Shown: positions 26,591 to 35,600 of the stretch, piece after piece
How the letters are laid out: every line of letters begins with the position of its first letter
Numbering within the stretch: position 1 is the stretch's first letter
From: AWTP1-18 sp036504515
GTDB taxonomy: Bacteria > Pseudomonadota > Gammaproteobacteria > Burkholderiales > Rhodocyclaceae
Reading direction: 5' to 3'
DNA length: 64,000 nt
NCBI GenBank assembly: GCA_036504515.1
Contig: DASXVA010000001.1
Span: forward strand, 682,001 to 746,000
The notes under the pieces: model-generated
What the model was told of the DNA's origin: nothing
Databases searched by the model: none
Seen by the model: only the letters and a program-made list of their open reading frames with translations
Translations under genes and position numbers: made by a program

Positions 26591-27868
26591 TCAGGCCGTA
26601 GCAAAAATGCTGTCTGCTGCTGCCACGGTGGCGGCAATGTCCGCATCGCTATGGACGATGGAAACAAAGCCGGCCTCAAAAGCGGAAGGGGCCAGGTACA
26701 CGCCCTTTTCCAGCATCAGGTGGAAGAAGCGGTTGAAGGCGTCCTTGTCCGCCTTCATGATTTCGGCGTAGCTGGTGGGGGGCGTGGCGGCGAAGTACAC
26801 CCCGAACATGCCGCCCACATTCTGGGCGCTGAAAGTGATGCCGTGTTTTTTTGCGGCGGCGGTGAGTCCGTCCACCAGGGAGCGGGTGTTGGCCGTCAGG
26901 GTTTCGTAGAAACCGGGGACCTGCAGTTTTTTCAAGGTGGTCAAACCGGCGGCGACGGAAAGAGGATTGCCCGACAGGGTGCCGGCTTGGTAGACAGGGC
27001 CGAGGGGGGCGATCTTTTCCATGATCTCCCGTTTGCCACCGAAAGCCCCCAGAGGCATGCCGCCGCCGACGATCTTGCCGAAGGTGGACAGGTCGGGAAC
27101 GATGCCGAACAGGCCCTGGGCAGACTTGAGGCCGACCCGGAAACCGGTCATCACTTCGTCGAAGATCAGCACCGCGCCGTGTTTCGTGCACAGCTCGCGC
27201 ATGGCCGCCAGAAACTCGGACTTGGGGGCAATCAAGTTCATGTTGCCGGCCACGGGCTCAACGATAACGCAGGCAATCTTGTCGCCGTGTTTAGCGAAGG
27301 CATCCTGCAGTTGTTGCGGGTCGTTGTAGTCCAGCACCATGGTGTGCTGGGCCAGGTCGGCGGGAACGCCGCCGGAAGAGGGGTTGCCGAAGGTAAGCAT
27401 GCCGGAACCGGCCTTCACCAACAGGCTGTCGGCGTGGCCGTGGTAGCAGCCTTCAAACTTGATCAGCAGGTCGCGGCCGGTGTGGCCCCGGGCCAACCGG
27501 ATGGCGCTCATGGTGGCTTCGGTGCCGGAGGACACCAGGCGCACCATGTCCATGCTGGGGACCAGATCCACCAGCAGGTCTGCCAATTCGATTTCGGCTT
27601 CCGTCGGCGCACCAAAGGACAGGCCCTTGGCGGCAGCATCCTGTACGGCCTTCACGGTATCCGGTTCGGCGTGACCGAGGATCAGGGGGCCCCAGGAGCC
27701 CACGTAGTCGATATAACGCTTGCCGTCCGCATCCCAGACATAGGGGCCTTCGCCCTTGGTGAAGAAGCGGGGCGTACCGCCCACGGAACGGAAGGCGCGG
27801 ACCGGGGAGTTAACGCCGCCAGGAATGTGGCGCTGGGCGCGGGCAAACAGTTCTTCGTTCTTGCTCAT
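26591..27868 (-). CDS. hemL: Glutamate-1-semialdehyde 2,1-aminomutase
   Basis: The 425-aa PLP enzyme converts glutamate-1-semialdehyde to 5-aminolevulinate, the first committed tetrapyrrole precursor in the C5 pathway. The start at 27868 gives MSKNEELFARAQRHIPGGV, the normal N-terminus; the open frame extends 20 codons upstream without support. The PLP lysine lies in STFGKIVGGGMPLGAFGG; SGTEATMSAIRLARG and LIKFEGCYHGHAD are also typical. It follows thiE by ten bases; thiD-thiE-hemL is a common betaproteobacterial order. Confidence 0.95.
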   Translation of the reverse strand: MSKNEELFARAQRHIPGGVNSPVRAFRSVGGTPRFFTKGEGPYVWDADGKRYIDYVGSWGPLILGHAEPDTVKAVQDAAAKGLSFGAPTEAEIELADLLVDLVPSMDMVRLVSSGTEATMSAIRLARGHTGRDLLIKFEGCYHGHADSLLVKAGSGMLTFGNPSSGGVPADLAQHTMVLDYNDPQQLQDAFAKHGDKIACVIVEPVAGNMNLIAPKSEFLAAMRELCTKHGAVLIFDEVMTGFRVGLKSAQGLFGIVPDLSTFGKIVGGGMPLGAFGGKREIMEKIAPLGPVYQAGTLSGNPLSVAAGLTTLKKLQVPGFYETLTANTRSLVDGLTAAAKKHGITFSAQNVGGMFGVYFAATPPTSYAEIMKADKDAFNRFFHLMLEKGVYLAPSAFEAGFVSIVHSDADIAATVAAADSIFATA

Positions 27869-27878
27869 GGGGAAAGTC

Positions 27879-28511
27879 TCAAAAAAGTTGCTGGTAAGCC
27901 TCGCTGCGGGACGTAATGTCCATGGCATCGAAGAGATCGGTAATCACAGCCACCAGATCGGCGCCGGCGGCGATGACCTGGGAAGCGTTGTCCAAGGTGA
28001 TGCCGCCGATGGCGGCAATGGCGACGCCCTGGGGGCCGAAACGAGCCTTGGCTTCGCTGACCAGGGACAGGGGCGCTTCAATAGCGGCCGGTTTGGTCCG
28101 GGAAGAAAAGACCGCCCCGAAGGCAATATAGTCAGCGCCCGCGGCAACCGCCGCTTCAGCCCGGGACATTTCGTTATAGCAGGAAACGCCGAGTATCCGA
28201 TCCGGTCCCAGCAGGCGGCGGGCAGCTCGCAGATCACCGTCATCGCGGCCTAGATGAACCCCGTCGGCACCGATTTCCAGGGCCAGGGCCAGGTCGTCAT
28301 TGACAATGAGCTTGGCGCCCTCGGCACGACAGATGCGCACCAGTTCCGCAGCCTGGGAGCGGCGTAGGGGCTGGGGAGCCGTCTTGTTGCGGTACTGAAC
28401 GATTTTTACCCCCCCTTGCAGGGTCGCGGAAACCAGCGCAGAAAGCCGGGGCAGGAGATTGTCGTCGGGGGTTACGGCGTAGAGGCCCCGGAGCAAAACC
28501 TTGTCAGTCAC
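27879..28511 (-). CDS. thiE: Thiamine-phosphate synthase
   Basis: The 210-aa TIM-barrel enzyme joins HMP-PP and thiazole phosphate to give thiamine monophosphate. It has YAVTPDD at the N-terminus, VQYRNKTA (substrate Lys/Arg region), VNDDLALALEIGADGVHLGRDD (Mg site), GVSCYNE, DYIAFGAVFSSRTKP and AIGGI near the end. Located between thiD (62 bases upstream) and hemL. Confidence 0.95.
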   Translation of the reverse strand: MTDKVLLRGLYAVTPDDNLLPRLSALVSATLQGGVKIVQYRNKTAPQPLRRSQAAELVRICRAEGAKLIVNDDLALALEIGADGVHLGRDDGDLRAARRLLGPDRILGVSCYNEMSRAEAAVAAGADYIAFGAVFSSRTKPAAIEAPLSLVSEAKARFGPQGVAIAAIGGITLDNASQVIAAGADLVAVITDLFDAMDITSRSEAYQQLF

Positions 28512-28573
28512 GGAACAGCGATTCCTATGAGTAAGTGAAGCGATGAGTCCTCTGGCGTGGGGGCCGGAGCTGT

Positions 28574-29470
28574 TTATTTCCCGGGAAGTGCCGATGCTTC
28601 GTCATCTTCGCCCCGAGCCCAGAACAAGCGGTCGGGAATGAATTGGCCCATGCCGGGACGGAAACCGGCGGCCAGGGCCTGCCAGGTATATTCCTGGGCT
28701 TCCTGGACGGCAGCCTCGATATCGGCACCGCCGGCCAGGCTGGCGGTGATGGCGGAGGCCAGGGTGCAGCCGGAACCGTGGTAGCTGCCGGGCAGGCGAT
28801 CCCATTTATCGGTGCGGATGATGCCCTGGGGGCCGTAAAGCACATTGGCCACCTGGGCGGTGTTTTCGTGGGTGCCAGTGATCAGCACATATTCGCTGCC
28901 GGCATTGATCAGGCGGCGGGCGCAGGCATCCAGGGTGAGGATGCCGCTGTTTTCCTGTTCAGCCTTCTGTTCCTCGCCCTCATCCTCGTCTTCTTCCTGG
29001 GCCAGACGGCGGGCTTCCAGGCTGTTGGGAGTGAGGATGGTGGTTTCCGGCAGCAGCAGCTCGATCAGGGCGGCCACCATTTCTTCGTCGGCAAACTGGT
29101 CGCCCCGGCCCGAAGCCAGCACCGGATCAAGGATCAGGGGAATGTCCGGGTAGTCGGAGACGATTTCGGCAATGGCGGCAATGTTCTCGATGCTGCCCAG
29201 CAGGCCCAGTTTGAAAGCGGCCACGGGCACATCTTCCAGAATGCTGCGGGCCTGGTCCGTCACCCAGTCGGCATCCATGGGCAGAATGCCTTCCACGCCG
29301 GAAGTGTCCTGCACCGTGATGGCCGTCACGACGGACAGGGCATGGCAGCCCATGCTAGACAGGGTCAGGATATCGGCCTGGATGCCTGCGCCGCCGGTGG
29401 GGTCGGTGGCGGCAAACGTCATCACCAGGGGTGGCAGGTAGGGGGGAGGACGAACGGATGATGAAGCCAT
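28574..29470 (-). CDS. thiD: Hydroxymethylpyrimidine (phosphomethylpyrimidine) kinase
   Basis: The 298-aa ribokinase-fold enzyme phosphorylates HMP and HMP-P for thiamine synthesis. It has TFAATDPTGGAGIQAD at the N-terminus, KLGLLGS, ILDPVLASGRGD, TILTPNSLEA and the anion-hole/catalytic GSYHGSGCTLASAI. It is about 30 residues longer than usual ThiD. Part of the excess is a strongly acidic insert, residues ~165-182 (EEDEDEGEEQKAEQE), just after the P-N-S-L-E-A motif. The gene is oriented away from pilG. Confidence 0.92.
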   Translation of the reverse strand: MASSSVRPPPYLPPLVMTFAATDPTGGAGIQADILTLSSMGCHALSVVTAITVQDTSGVEGILPMDADWVTDQARSILEDVPVAAFKLGLLGSIENIAAIAEIVSDYPDIPLILDPVLASGRGDQFADEEMVAALIELLLPETTILTPNSLEARRLAQEEDEDEGEEQKAEQENSGILTLDACARRLINAGSEYVLITGTHENTAQVANVLYGPQGIIRTDKWDRLPGSYHGSGCTLASAITASLAGGADIEAAVQEAQEYTWQALAAGFRPGMGQFIPDRLFWARGEDDEASALPGK

Positions 29471-29626
29471 GGGCAGGGCGAAACCTGTGCTGCGGTAAGA
29501 TTAGGCCATTCTAACCGAAGGGCTCTGCTGCCCAGCGACCACCCTGGCTCCGATGGATCATCCAGCATAATGAAACACGAACCCTTCGTAAAACCCTGCG
29601 CTTGCAAAGGAGCCCACCCCTCCCAT

Positions 29627-29645
29627 CCTCCCTTCGAGGGGGAGG
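29627..29645. repeat. REP-like palindrome
   Basis: CCTCCC and GGGAGG arms around a TTCGAGG loop, preceded by a C-rich run. It lies in the 263-base divergent gap between thiD and pilG and is similar in composition to the palindromes at 22454-22508. No other signal is recognised in this gap. Confidence 0.45.
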
Positions 29646-29733
29646 CTTCTGATGAGTTCGCTGTGCTCGAACTCGGCAAAGCGCGCTTGCGGACGTATTT
29701 CACGTTGACGCTCCTGGACCCCATGAATCCGAC

Positions 29734-30147
29734 ATGAACGACGTAGCTGCCCCCGATCTTTCCGGTATCAAGGTGATGGTGATCGACGATTCCAGCACCA
29801 TTCGCCGCAGTGCCGAACTGTTCCTGACCCAGGCCGGCTGTCAGGTGGTGCTGGCCGAGGACGGTTTTGATGCCCTGGCCAAGATCGCCGACCACGGCCC
29901 CCGGGTGATCTTTTGCGACATCCTCATGCCTCGTCTGGACGGCTACCAGACCTGCGCCCTGATCAAGAAGAACCCCCGCTTTGCCGCCACGCCGGTGATC
30001 CTGCTGTCCTCCCGCAGTGGCATTTTCGACAAGGCTCGGGGTCGTCTGGCCGGCGCCGACCAGTATCTGACCAAACCCTTCAGCCAGCAGGACTTGTTGC
30101 AGGCGGTGAGCGCCCACCTTGCCCTAGCGGAATCGACGGCGCCATGA
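29734..30147 (+). CDS. pilG: Twitching-motility response regulator PilG
   Basis: The 137-aa product is a single receiver domain: VIDDSSTIRR (acidic pocket), phospho-acceptor Asp62 in FCDILMPRLDGYQTC, LLSSRSG and K in YLTKPFSQQDL. The stretches DGFDALAKI and DGYQTCALIK match PilG rather than PilH. In the Pil-Chp system PilG acts with ChpA to control type IV pilus extension and cAMP. It overlaps pilI by four bases. No pilH follows. Confidence 0.92.
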   Translation: MNDVAAPDLSGIKVMVIDDSSTIRRSAELFLTQAGCQVVLAEDGFDALAKIADHGPRVIFCDILMPRLDGYQTCALIKKNPRFAATPVILLSSRSGIFDKARGRLAGADQYLTKPFSQQDLLQAVSAHLALAESTAP

Positions 30148-30659
30148 ACAGCAAGACCACCCTCAAGGAATTCCAGCAAGGCCTCAACGACAAGTTGACC
30201 AAGGCCGGCCGTGGCGCCAGCCCTGGCGCCCTGCTTTGCGTGGAATCCGGCGGGGAACGCTGGGTGCTGGACCTGTCCGATGCCGGCGAGGTGGTGCCCC
30301 TGCCGACCCTGGCCGATGTGCCCCTGACCCAGGCCTGGTATGCCGGTCTGGTCAACATGCGGGGCAATCTGTTCAGCGTGGTGGACCTAGCGGTATTCCA
30401 CGGGTTTTCGCCCACGCCCCACAACGGCCAGGCCCGCCTGTTATTGGTGGGTCCCCGTCACGGCATCAACAGCGCCCTGCTGGTGAATCGCATCCTCGGC
30501 CTGCGGGCTCCGGAAGGACTCAAGGCCGAGCCCGTCATCGCCGACCCCAAGCGCCCCTGGGCCGGTGAAAAGCTGCGGGATGCCCAGGGTGAAGTCTGGC
30601 GCCGCCTGGTGGTGCCGACCCTTTTGGCCTCGCCCCGTTTTCTCGATATTGCCCTCTGA
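30144..30659 (+). CDS. pilI: CheW-like coupling protein PilI
   Basis: The 171-aa CheW-domain protein links the chemoreceptor PilJ to the kinase ChpA. The start is the ATG overlapping the pilG stop (ATGA at 30144-30147). CheW elements include WVLDLSDAGEVVPLP, WYAGLVNMRGNLFSVVDL (the 'G-x-x-N-x-R-G' docking loop) and LLVNRILGLR. The order pilG-pilI-pilJ-chpA supports the call. Confidence 0.92.
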   Translation: MNSKTTLKEFQQGLNDKLTKAGRGASPGALLCVESGGERWVLDLSDAGEVVPLPTLADVPLTQAWYAGLVNMRGNLFSVVDLAVFHGFSPTPHNGQARLLLVGPRHGINSALLVNRILGLRAPEGLKAEPVIADPKRPWAGEKLRDAQGEVWRRLVVPTLLASPRFLDIAL

Positions 30660-30665
30660 TCGCCC

Positions 30666-32645
30666 ATGGATTTGAATCTCAACATGCCCGAGTCGCCCCG
30701 CCCGTCCAAGCGCCTGCGGCTGCCCGTCATCAGCGGTTTCGATCTGGGCCTGAAGGTCAAGATTTTGTCGGCAGCCTTTGTGCTGTTCCTCGTCGCCGGC
30801 ACCTTCGTCGCCTGGCAGGACAGCCGGGCCATCAGTTATGGCAGTGCCCAATTGGCGGTGATCGGCGAACTGCGCACCCTCAGCCAGCAAGTGCCCCGTT
30901 CCATTCAGGGCGGCCTCACCGGGCAGGCCCCCGCCATGGCCGAACTGCGCACAGGGCGAGAACGGTTTGCCCAACTGCTTTCCCTGCTGGTGGGGGGCGG
31001 CGCCTACAAAGCCACCACCTTGCCGCCCCTGTCGCCCAATCTCTATACCGATCTGGAAGACCTGCGGGCCAAGTGGGACCTGGAGGACCGCAATCTGCAA
31101 GTGCTGCTGTCCCAGGAAAAAGCCCTGCTGGCCTTGGGCAAACTGGTGGTGGATATTTCCGAGCAATCCTCCAAGATTGCCGACCAGGCCGCCCTGGCCG
31201 GCGGCAGCCTGCCCCTGCTGGTGGAGCGCATCGGCCGCAACGCCACCCTGTTCTTGACTACCACCACCGTAGATGAGGCCCCCGCCGTGCAGTTGGCCAA
31301 GGATCTTGCCGCCGCCGTGGATGCCAGTGCCAAGGCCCCCGATCTGCTGGTCCAGTTCAGGACTTGGCAGAACGCCTTGCAGCCCATCACCACGGACATG
31401 AAAACCCTGCTTCAGGCCAAGCAGGCGGCGGGCTATGCCCTGCGCAACAGCGTCAGTCTGCGGGATGCCACCGACAAGCTGGGTACCGACATCGACGATG
31501 CCGTCAGTACCCGGGGCAGCCACCTGGGCGTGATCGCCACCTGCGGTGCCGCCGCCCTGTTGATGCTGATCCTGATGGTCAAGGTCATCAGCGATGATGG
31601 CGTGAACCGTCGCGAAGAAGCCGAACGCCACCGCCGTGAAGCCGAGGCCGCCAATGCCATCACCCAGGAATCCATCAAGCGCCTGATCAGCGAAATGGCC
31701 GATCTGGTCAAGGGCGACTTCACCGTCCATGCCACGGTGAACGACAAATTCACCGCCTCCATCGCCGAGTCCCTCAACTACGCCATCCAGCAGTTGTCGC
31801 AACTGGTCCGGCGCATCAACAATGCCGCCGGTCGCGTCGCCACCGCCACAACCCTGGCGTCGGACACCACCGAGGAACTGCTGGCCGCCGCCGATACCCA
31901 GATCGACCAGATTCGCTACGCCAGCGGCCTGGTGCTGTCCATGGGCACCACCATGAGTCAATTGTCGGAAAAGACCAAGGGTTCCGCCGCCGTGACCCAT
32001 CGCTCCATCGAAGCGGCGGACCGGGGCGTCCTGGCCGTGAAGGACACCGTGGCCGGCATGAACGGCATGCGCCAGCAACTTCAGGAAACCTCCCGCCGCA
32101 TCAAGCGCTTGGGGGAATCTTCCAGGGAGATCGGCGAGATCGTGGATTTGATTTCCGGCATTACCGAACAGACCAATGTGCTGGCCCTTAACGCCGCCAT
32201 CCAGGCTGCTTCTGCCGGGGAAGCCGGACGCGGCTTCAGCGTGGTGGCCGAAGAAGTGCAGCATCTGGCGGAACAGGCGGCCGAAGCCACCAAGCAGATC
32301 GCCGCTTTGGTCCGCACCGTGCAGGCCGACACCCAGGAAGCCGTGGCCGCCCTGGAACGCAGCACCCAGGACGTGGTGGAAGGCGCCCGCCTGTCCGACG
32401 TTTCGGGCCAGGCCCTGACCGAGGTTTCCGGTGTTGCCAAGGATCTGGCCAGCCTGGTCGGCAGCATTTCCGGCGACACCCAGCGGCAAGCCGAAACGGC
32501 CCGCAAGGTGACGGAATCCATGAAGGAAATCCTGCGCATCACCGAGCAGACCACCTCCGGCACCCAGCAGACTGCCAAATCCATCGCCGACCTGACCGAC
32601 CTGAGCGGCGAACTGAAGAGCACCGTGGCAGGGTTCAAGATATGA
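30666..32645 (+). CDS. pilJ: Twitching-motility chemoreceptor PilJ
   Basis: The 659-aa transmembrane receptor has TM1 at ~32-52 (ILSAAFVLFLVAGTFVAW), a helical periplasmic region made of two PilJ-type 'type IV pili methyl-accepting' modules, TM2 at ~283-305, then HAMP and the MCP hairpin. The signalling tip reads EQTNVLALNAAIQAAS rather than the usual LLALNAAIEAA, as in PilJ proteins. It senses pilus or surface contact in Pseudomonas. It starts six bases after pilI. Confidence 0.92.
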   Translation: MDLNLNMPESPRPSKRLRLPVISGFDLGLKVKILSAAFVLFLVAGTFVAWQDSRAISYGSAQLAVIGELRTLSQQVPRSIQGGLTGQAPAMAELRTGRERFAQLLSLLVGGGAYKATTLPPLSPNLYTDLEDLRAKWDLEDRNLQVLLSQEKALLALGKLVVDISEQSSKIADQAALAGGSLPLLVERIGRNATLFLTTTTVDEAPAVQLAKDLAAAVDASAKAPDLLVQFRTWQNALQPITTDMKTLLQAKQAAGYALRNSVSLRDATDKLGTDIDDAVSTRGSHLGVIATCGAAALLMLILMVKVISDDGVNRREEAERHRREAEAANAITQESIKRLISEMADLVKGDFTVHATVNDKFTASIAESLNYAIQQLSQLVRRINNAAGRVATATTLASDTTEELLAAADTQIDQIRYASGLVLSMGTTMSQLSEKTKGSAAVTHRSIEAADRGVLAVKDTVAGMNGMRQQLQETSRRIKRLGESSREIGEIVDLISGITEQTNVLALNAAIQAASAGEAGRGFSVVAEEVQHLAEQAAEATKQIAALVRTVQADTQEAVAALERSTQDVVEGARLSDVSGQALTEVSGVAKDLASLVGSISGDTQRQAETARKVTESMKEILRITEQTTSGTQQTAKSIADLTDLSGELKSTVAGFKI

Positions 32646-32680
32646 GCCGGTGCTTGAACGCCGGGCGCAACGGGTCCTGA

Positions 32681-35600
32681 ATGCTGGATAACGATTTCGA
32701 CATCGGCCCCCTGTCCTGGGTCAAGGGCGAACTGGATCTCGCCCTGGGGCGGGCCGAAACCCAGTTGCTGCGGAAAAAACCCGGGCTGAAGGACGCCCGG
32801 GCCTGCCTGCATCGGTGCCGAGGCGCCCTGACCGTTGTCGGTTTGGAAGGCGTTACTCTGCTGGCGACCGCCATCGAGCAATTGCTGGATGCACTGGTCG
32901 AAGGCGAAATACCCTGGAGCCCTGAACTGCGGGACGAGGCCCTGGCCGGCATCGCCACCCTGAGCAGCTATCTCGACGGACTCCTGGCCGGCGTCGCCGA
33001 CCAACCCCTGGCACTCTATCCTGCCTACCGGCGACTGATTTTGGCGCGGCAGTTGCCCGCACCGTCGCCGGCAACGCTGTTCTTCCCGGACCTCAGTCAG
33101 TGCCCCCCGCAACGGGACGTGGCGGTTGAACCCTTGCCCCCGATTGCCCTCAAGGCCCGGCTCAAGGCCGCCTGCCTGGGCTTCGACCGGGGGCTGCAGA
33201 AATGGCTGAAAAGCATCGCCGCCGATGGGCGAGGGGATGCCACCGGCCTGCGCGACATGCGCAATTCCGTCGCCATCGTCGAGCAGACCCGCAACACGCC
33301 GGAGGAGCGGGCCTTCTGGTGGATCTGCATCGCCTTCTGCGACGGCCTCAAGGAAGACATCGCCGACCCGGACATGCGGAATCTGCTGCAACGTCTGTTC
33401 GATGCCGTCGAAGAGCGCATCCAGGCCTTGGCCGAGGGCGATGGAACGGTGTCCGAGGATCTGCTGCGGGAAGTGCTTTATCAGGTTGCCGTGGCCGACG
33501 GCAGTGGCGCCGACAGTGAGTCGGTGCGAAGCGTGCGAACCGCCTACCGGCTGGCAGAGTTCATCCCCCGGGAAGCAGCGGACGGCACCCGGGCCCGGCA
33601 ACGCCACCAGCAGTTGCAGGCCCTGGGCAAGGACGTCACCGCGGCCCAACAGGAATGGGAGCGGTTTTGCCGTGGCACAGCCGCGGCTTTGCCCCCCTTC
33701 CATGAAACCTGCCTGCGCTTTGCCGAACAGGTGGACCCCGGCGCCGGCAAGTCCGGTGGCTTGGGTCACGTCGACCTGGCGCGACTGACCACGGTTATCG
33801 GCAACGTTGCCACCCTGCTGCGCAAAAATCCCCTGGCCCACAGCGAAGCCCTGGCCGAAGAAATGGTCACCGCCCTGCTGTTGCTGGAAGCCACCGTGGA
33901 AGAACTGTCCCGGCCCGGGGGTGGTACCGGCCCCGAATTCCGCCATCAGGTGGAGACCATCGGCACCCGGCTGATTTTCCTGCTCAAGGGCGTGACACCC
34001 CCGGTCCTGGAACTGACCAGCCTCGATACCCCTTTGCTGCTGACCCTGTCCCGTCGCGCCCGGGACAAGGCCCTGCTGGCCCGGGTGTGCGGGGAAATGA
34101 AGAAGAATCTGGCCCAGGTGGAAGAGGCCCTGGATAGCGCCTTCCGCAAGTCCGACCATCCGGAGTTGCTGGCAGCGGTGCCGCTGCTGCTGAAGCAGGT
34201 GGAAGGCGCCCTGATGGCCATCGAACAGCCGGCGGCGGCGCGGACCATTGCCGGCATCATGGCCGGCATGGCGAGACTGTCCTATCCGGGCCGCGCTCCG
34301 TTGCGGGCGGCGGAACGGAACCAGGGCGGGCAGATCATGGCCGAGCGGCTGGCCGTCCTCAACGCCTTCATTGCCGCCCTGTCCCAGGGCCGCTCCGACC
34401 CCAGCCTGCTGGACGCCTTGCCCCCGGTGGAGACCTTTGCGGCCCCCGGCGGAGTGGCGGAGCCGGATGCCGCAGCGGATGCGGAATCCCCATCGCCAGA
34501 CGCCGTTCCCGACGCCGCTGTGCTGGAAGAACTGCTGGACATCTTCCTCGAAGAAGCCGACGCCGTCATGGCCGACCTGAGCGAAATCCTGCCGGAACTG
34601 AAGGCGGTACCGGAGGACGCCCGTTCCCTTCGTATCCTGCGGCGCTGCTTCCATACCCTCAAGGGCAGCGCCCGCATGGCGACCCTGGCGGATTTCGGTG
34701 AAACTGCCTGGGCCGGGGAGCAGGCGCTCAATAGTTGGATGGATGCCGGCATTCCGGTCAGCACCTCGCTCTTTGCGCTGCTGGAGGAAGCCCGGCAGTT
34801 ATTTTCCCTCTGGATTTATGCCCTCAGAACGCAGCAACCGGCGCCCTCGGGGGCCGCCCTCGCCGCGAAATTCCGGGCCCTGACCCCGCCCACCGGGGAC
34901 GAAGTCCTTGAGCCCGAACCAGCCCAAGCCGTGATGGTTCAGGCCGACGACGAGGAAGATGACGGGGAGGATTGGGACGAGGATGACGAAGCCAATGTCA
35001 GCTTCGACATCCTGCCGCCGGAACTGGAAAGCGGCATCGATGCGCAACTGTTGCCCCTCTTCCTTGAGGAGAGCGAAGAGGCCGTAGCCGCCATCGCCGA
35101 GCAGCTGCGGGTCTGGCGGGCCGATCCCGACGATGCCGCCGCGCCTGCCCGCCTTGCCCGTCAGCTGCACACCCTCAAGGGCAGCGCCCGCATGGTGGGA
35201 GCGTTAGGCATCGGCGAGTTGATGCACGGTCTGGAAGACCGCATCGCCGCCATGACCCTGCCCGGCGCGCATCCCGATGAAGCCCAGATCGACGAACTGG
35301 AAGACGGTTTCGACCGGGCCGTTTTCCTGATCGATGAATTGCGGGGTGGCGAAGAGCCCCATGACGTGGAAGAAGCCATCACCGGTCAGGACGAAGGCGA
35401 GTTGCAAGCCCCGATCCTGCCCGGCGTCACCCAGTTGCGGATTCGTTCTGAATGGGTGGACCAGCTCATCAACGAAGCCGGTGAAGTGGCCATTGCCCGG
35501 ACCCGCATCGAAGGCGAGTTGCGGGACTTCAAGGCGGCCATGGGCGACCTGGGCGAGAACGTGGACCGCCTGCGCCACCAGTTGCGGGAAATCGAAATCC

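Noticed and set aside
26651..27916. Plus-strand frame of 421 codons opposite hemL
   Set aside because: Shadow of hemL; no ribosome site and no recognisable domain.
29471..29733. TPP riboswitch upstream of thiD
   Set aside because: No CTGAGA-type thi-box could be found on the minus strand; only a C-rich palindrome is present.
30441..32489. Minus-strand frame of 682 codons opposite pilJ
   Set aside because: Shadow of pilJ; the plus-strand product has the full MCP signature.
32081..34654. Long minus-strand open frame of 857 codons opposite pilJ/chpA
   Set aside because: It mirrors a real gene; high third-position GC removes stops on the opposite strand, and the product is low-complexity Gly/Gln/His-rich without a family.
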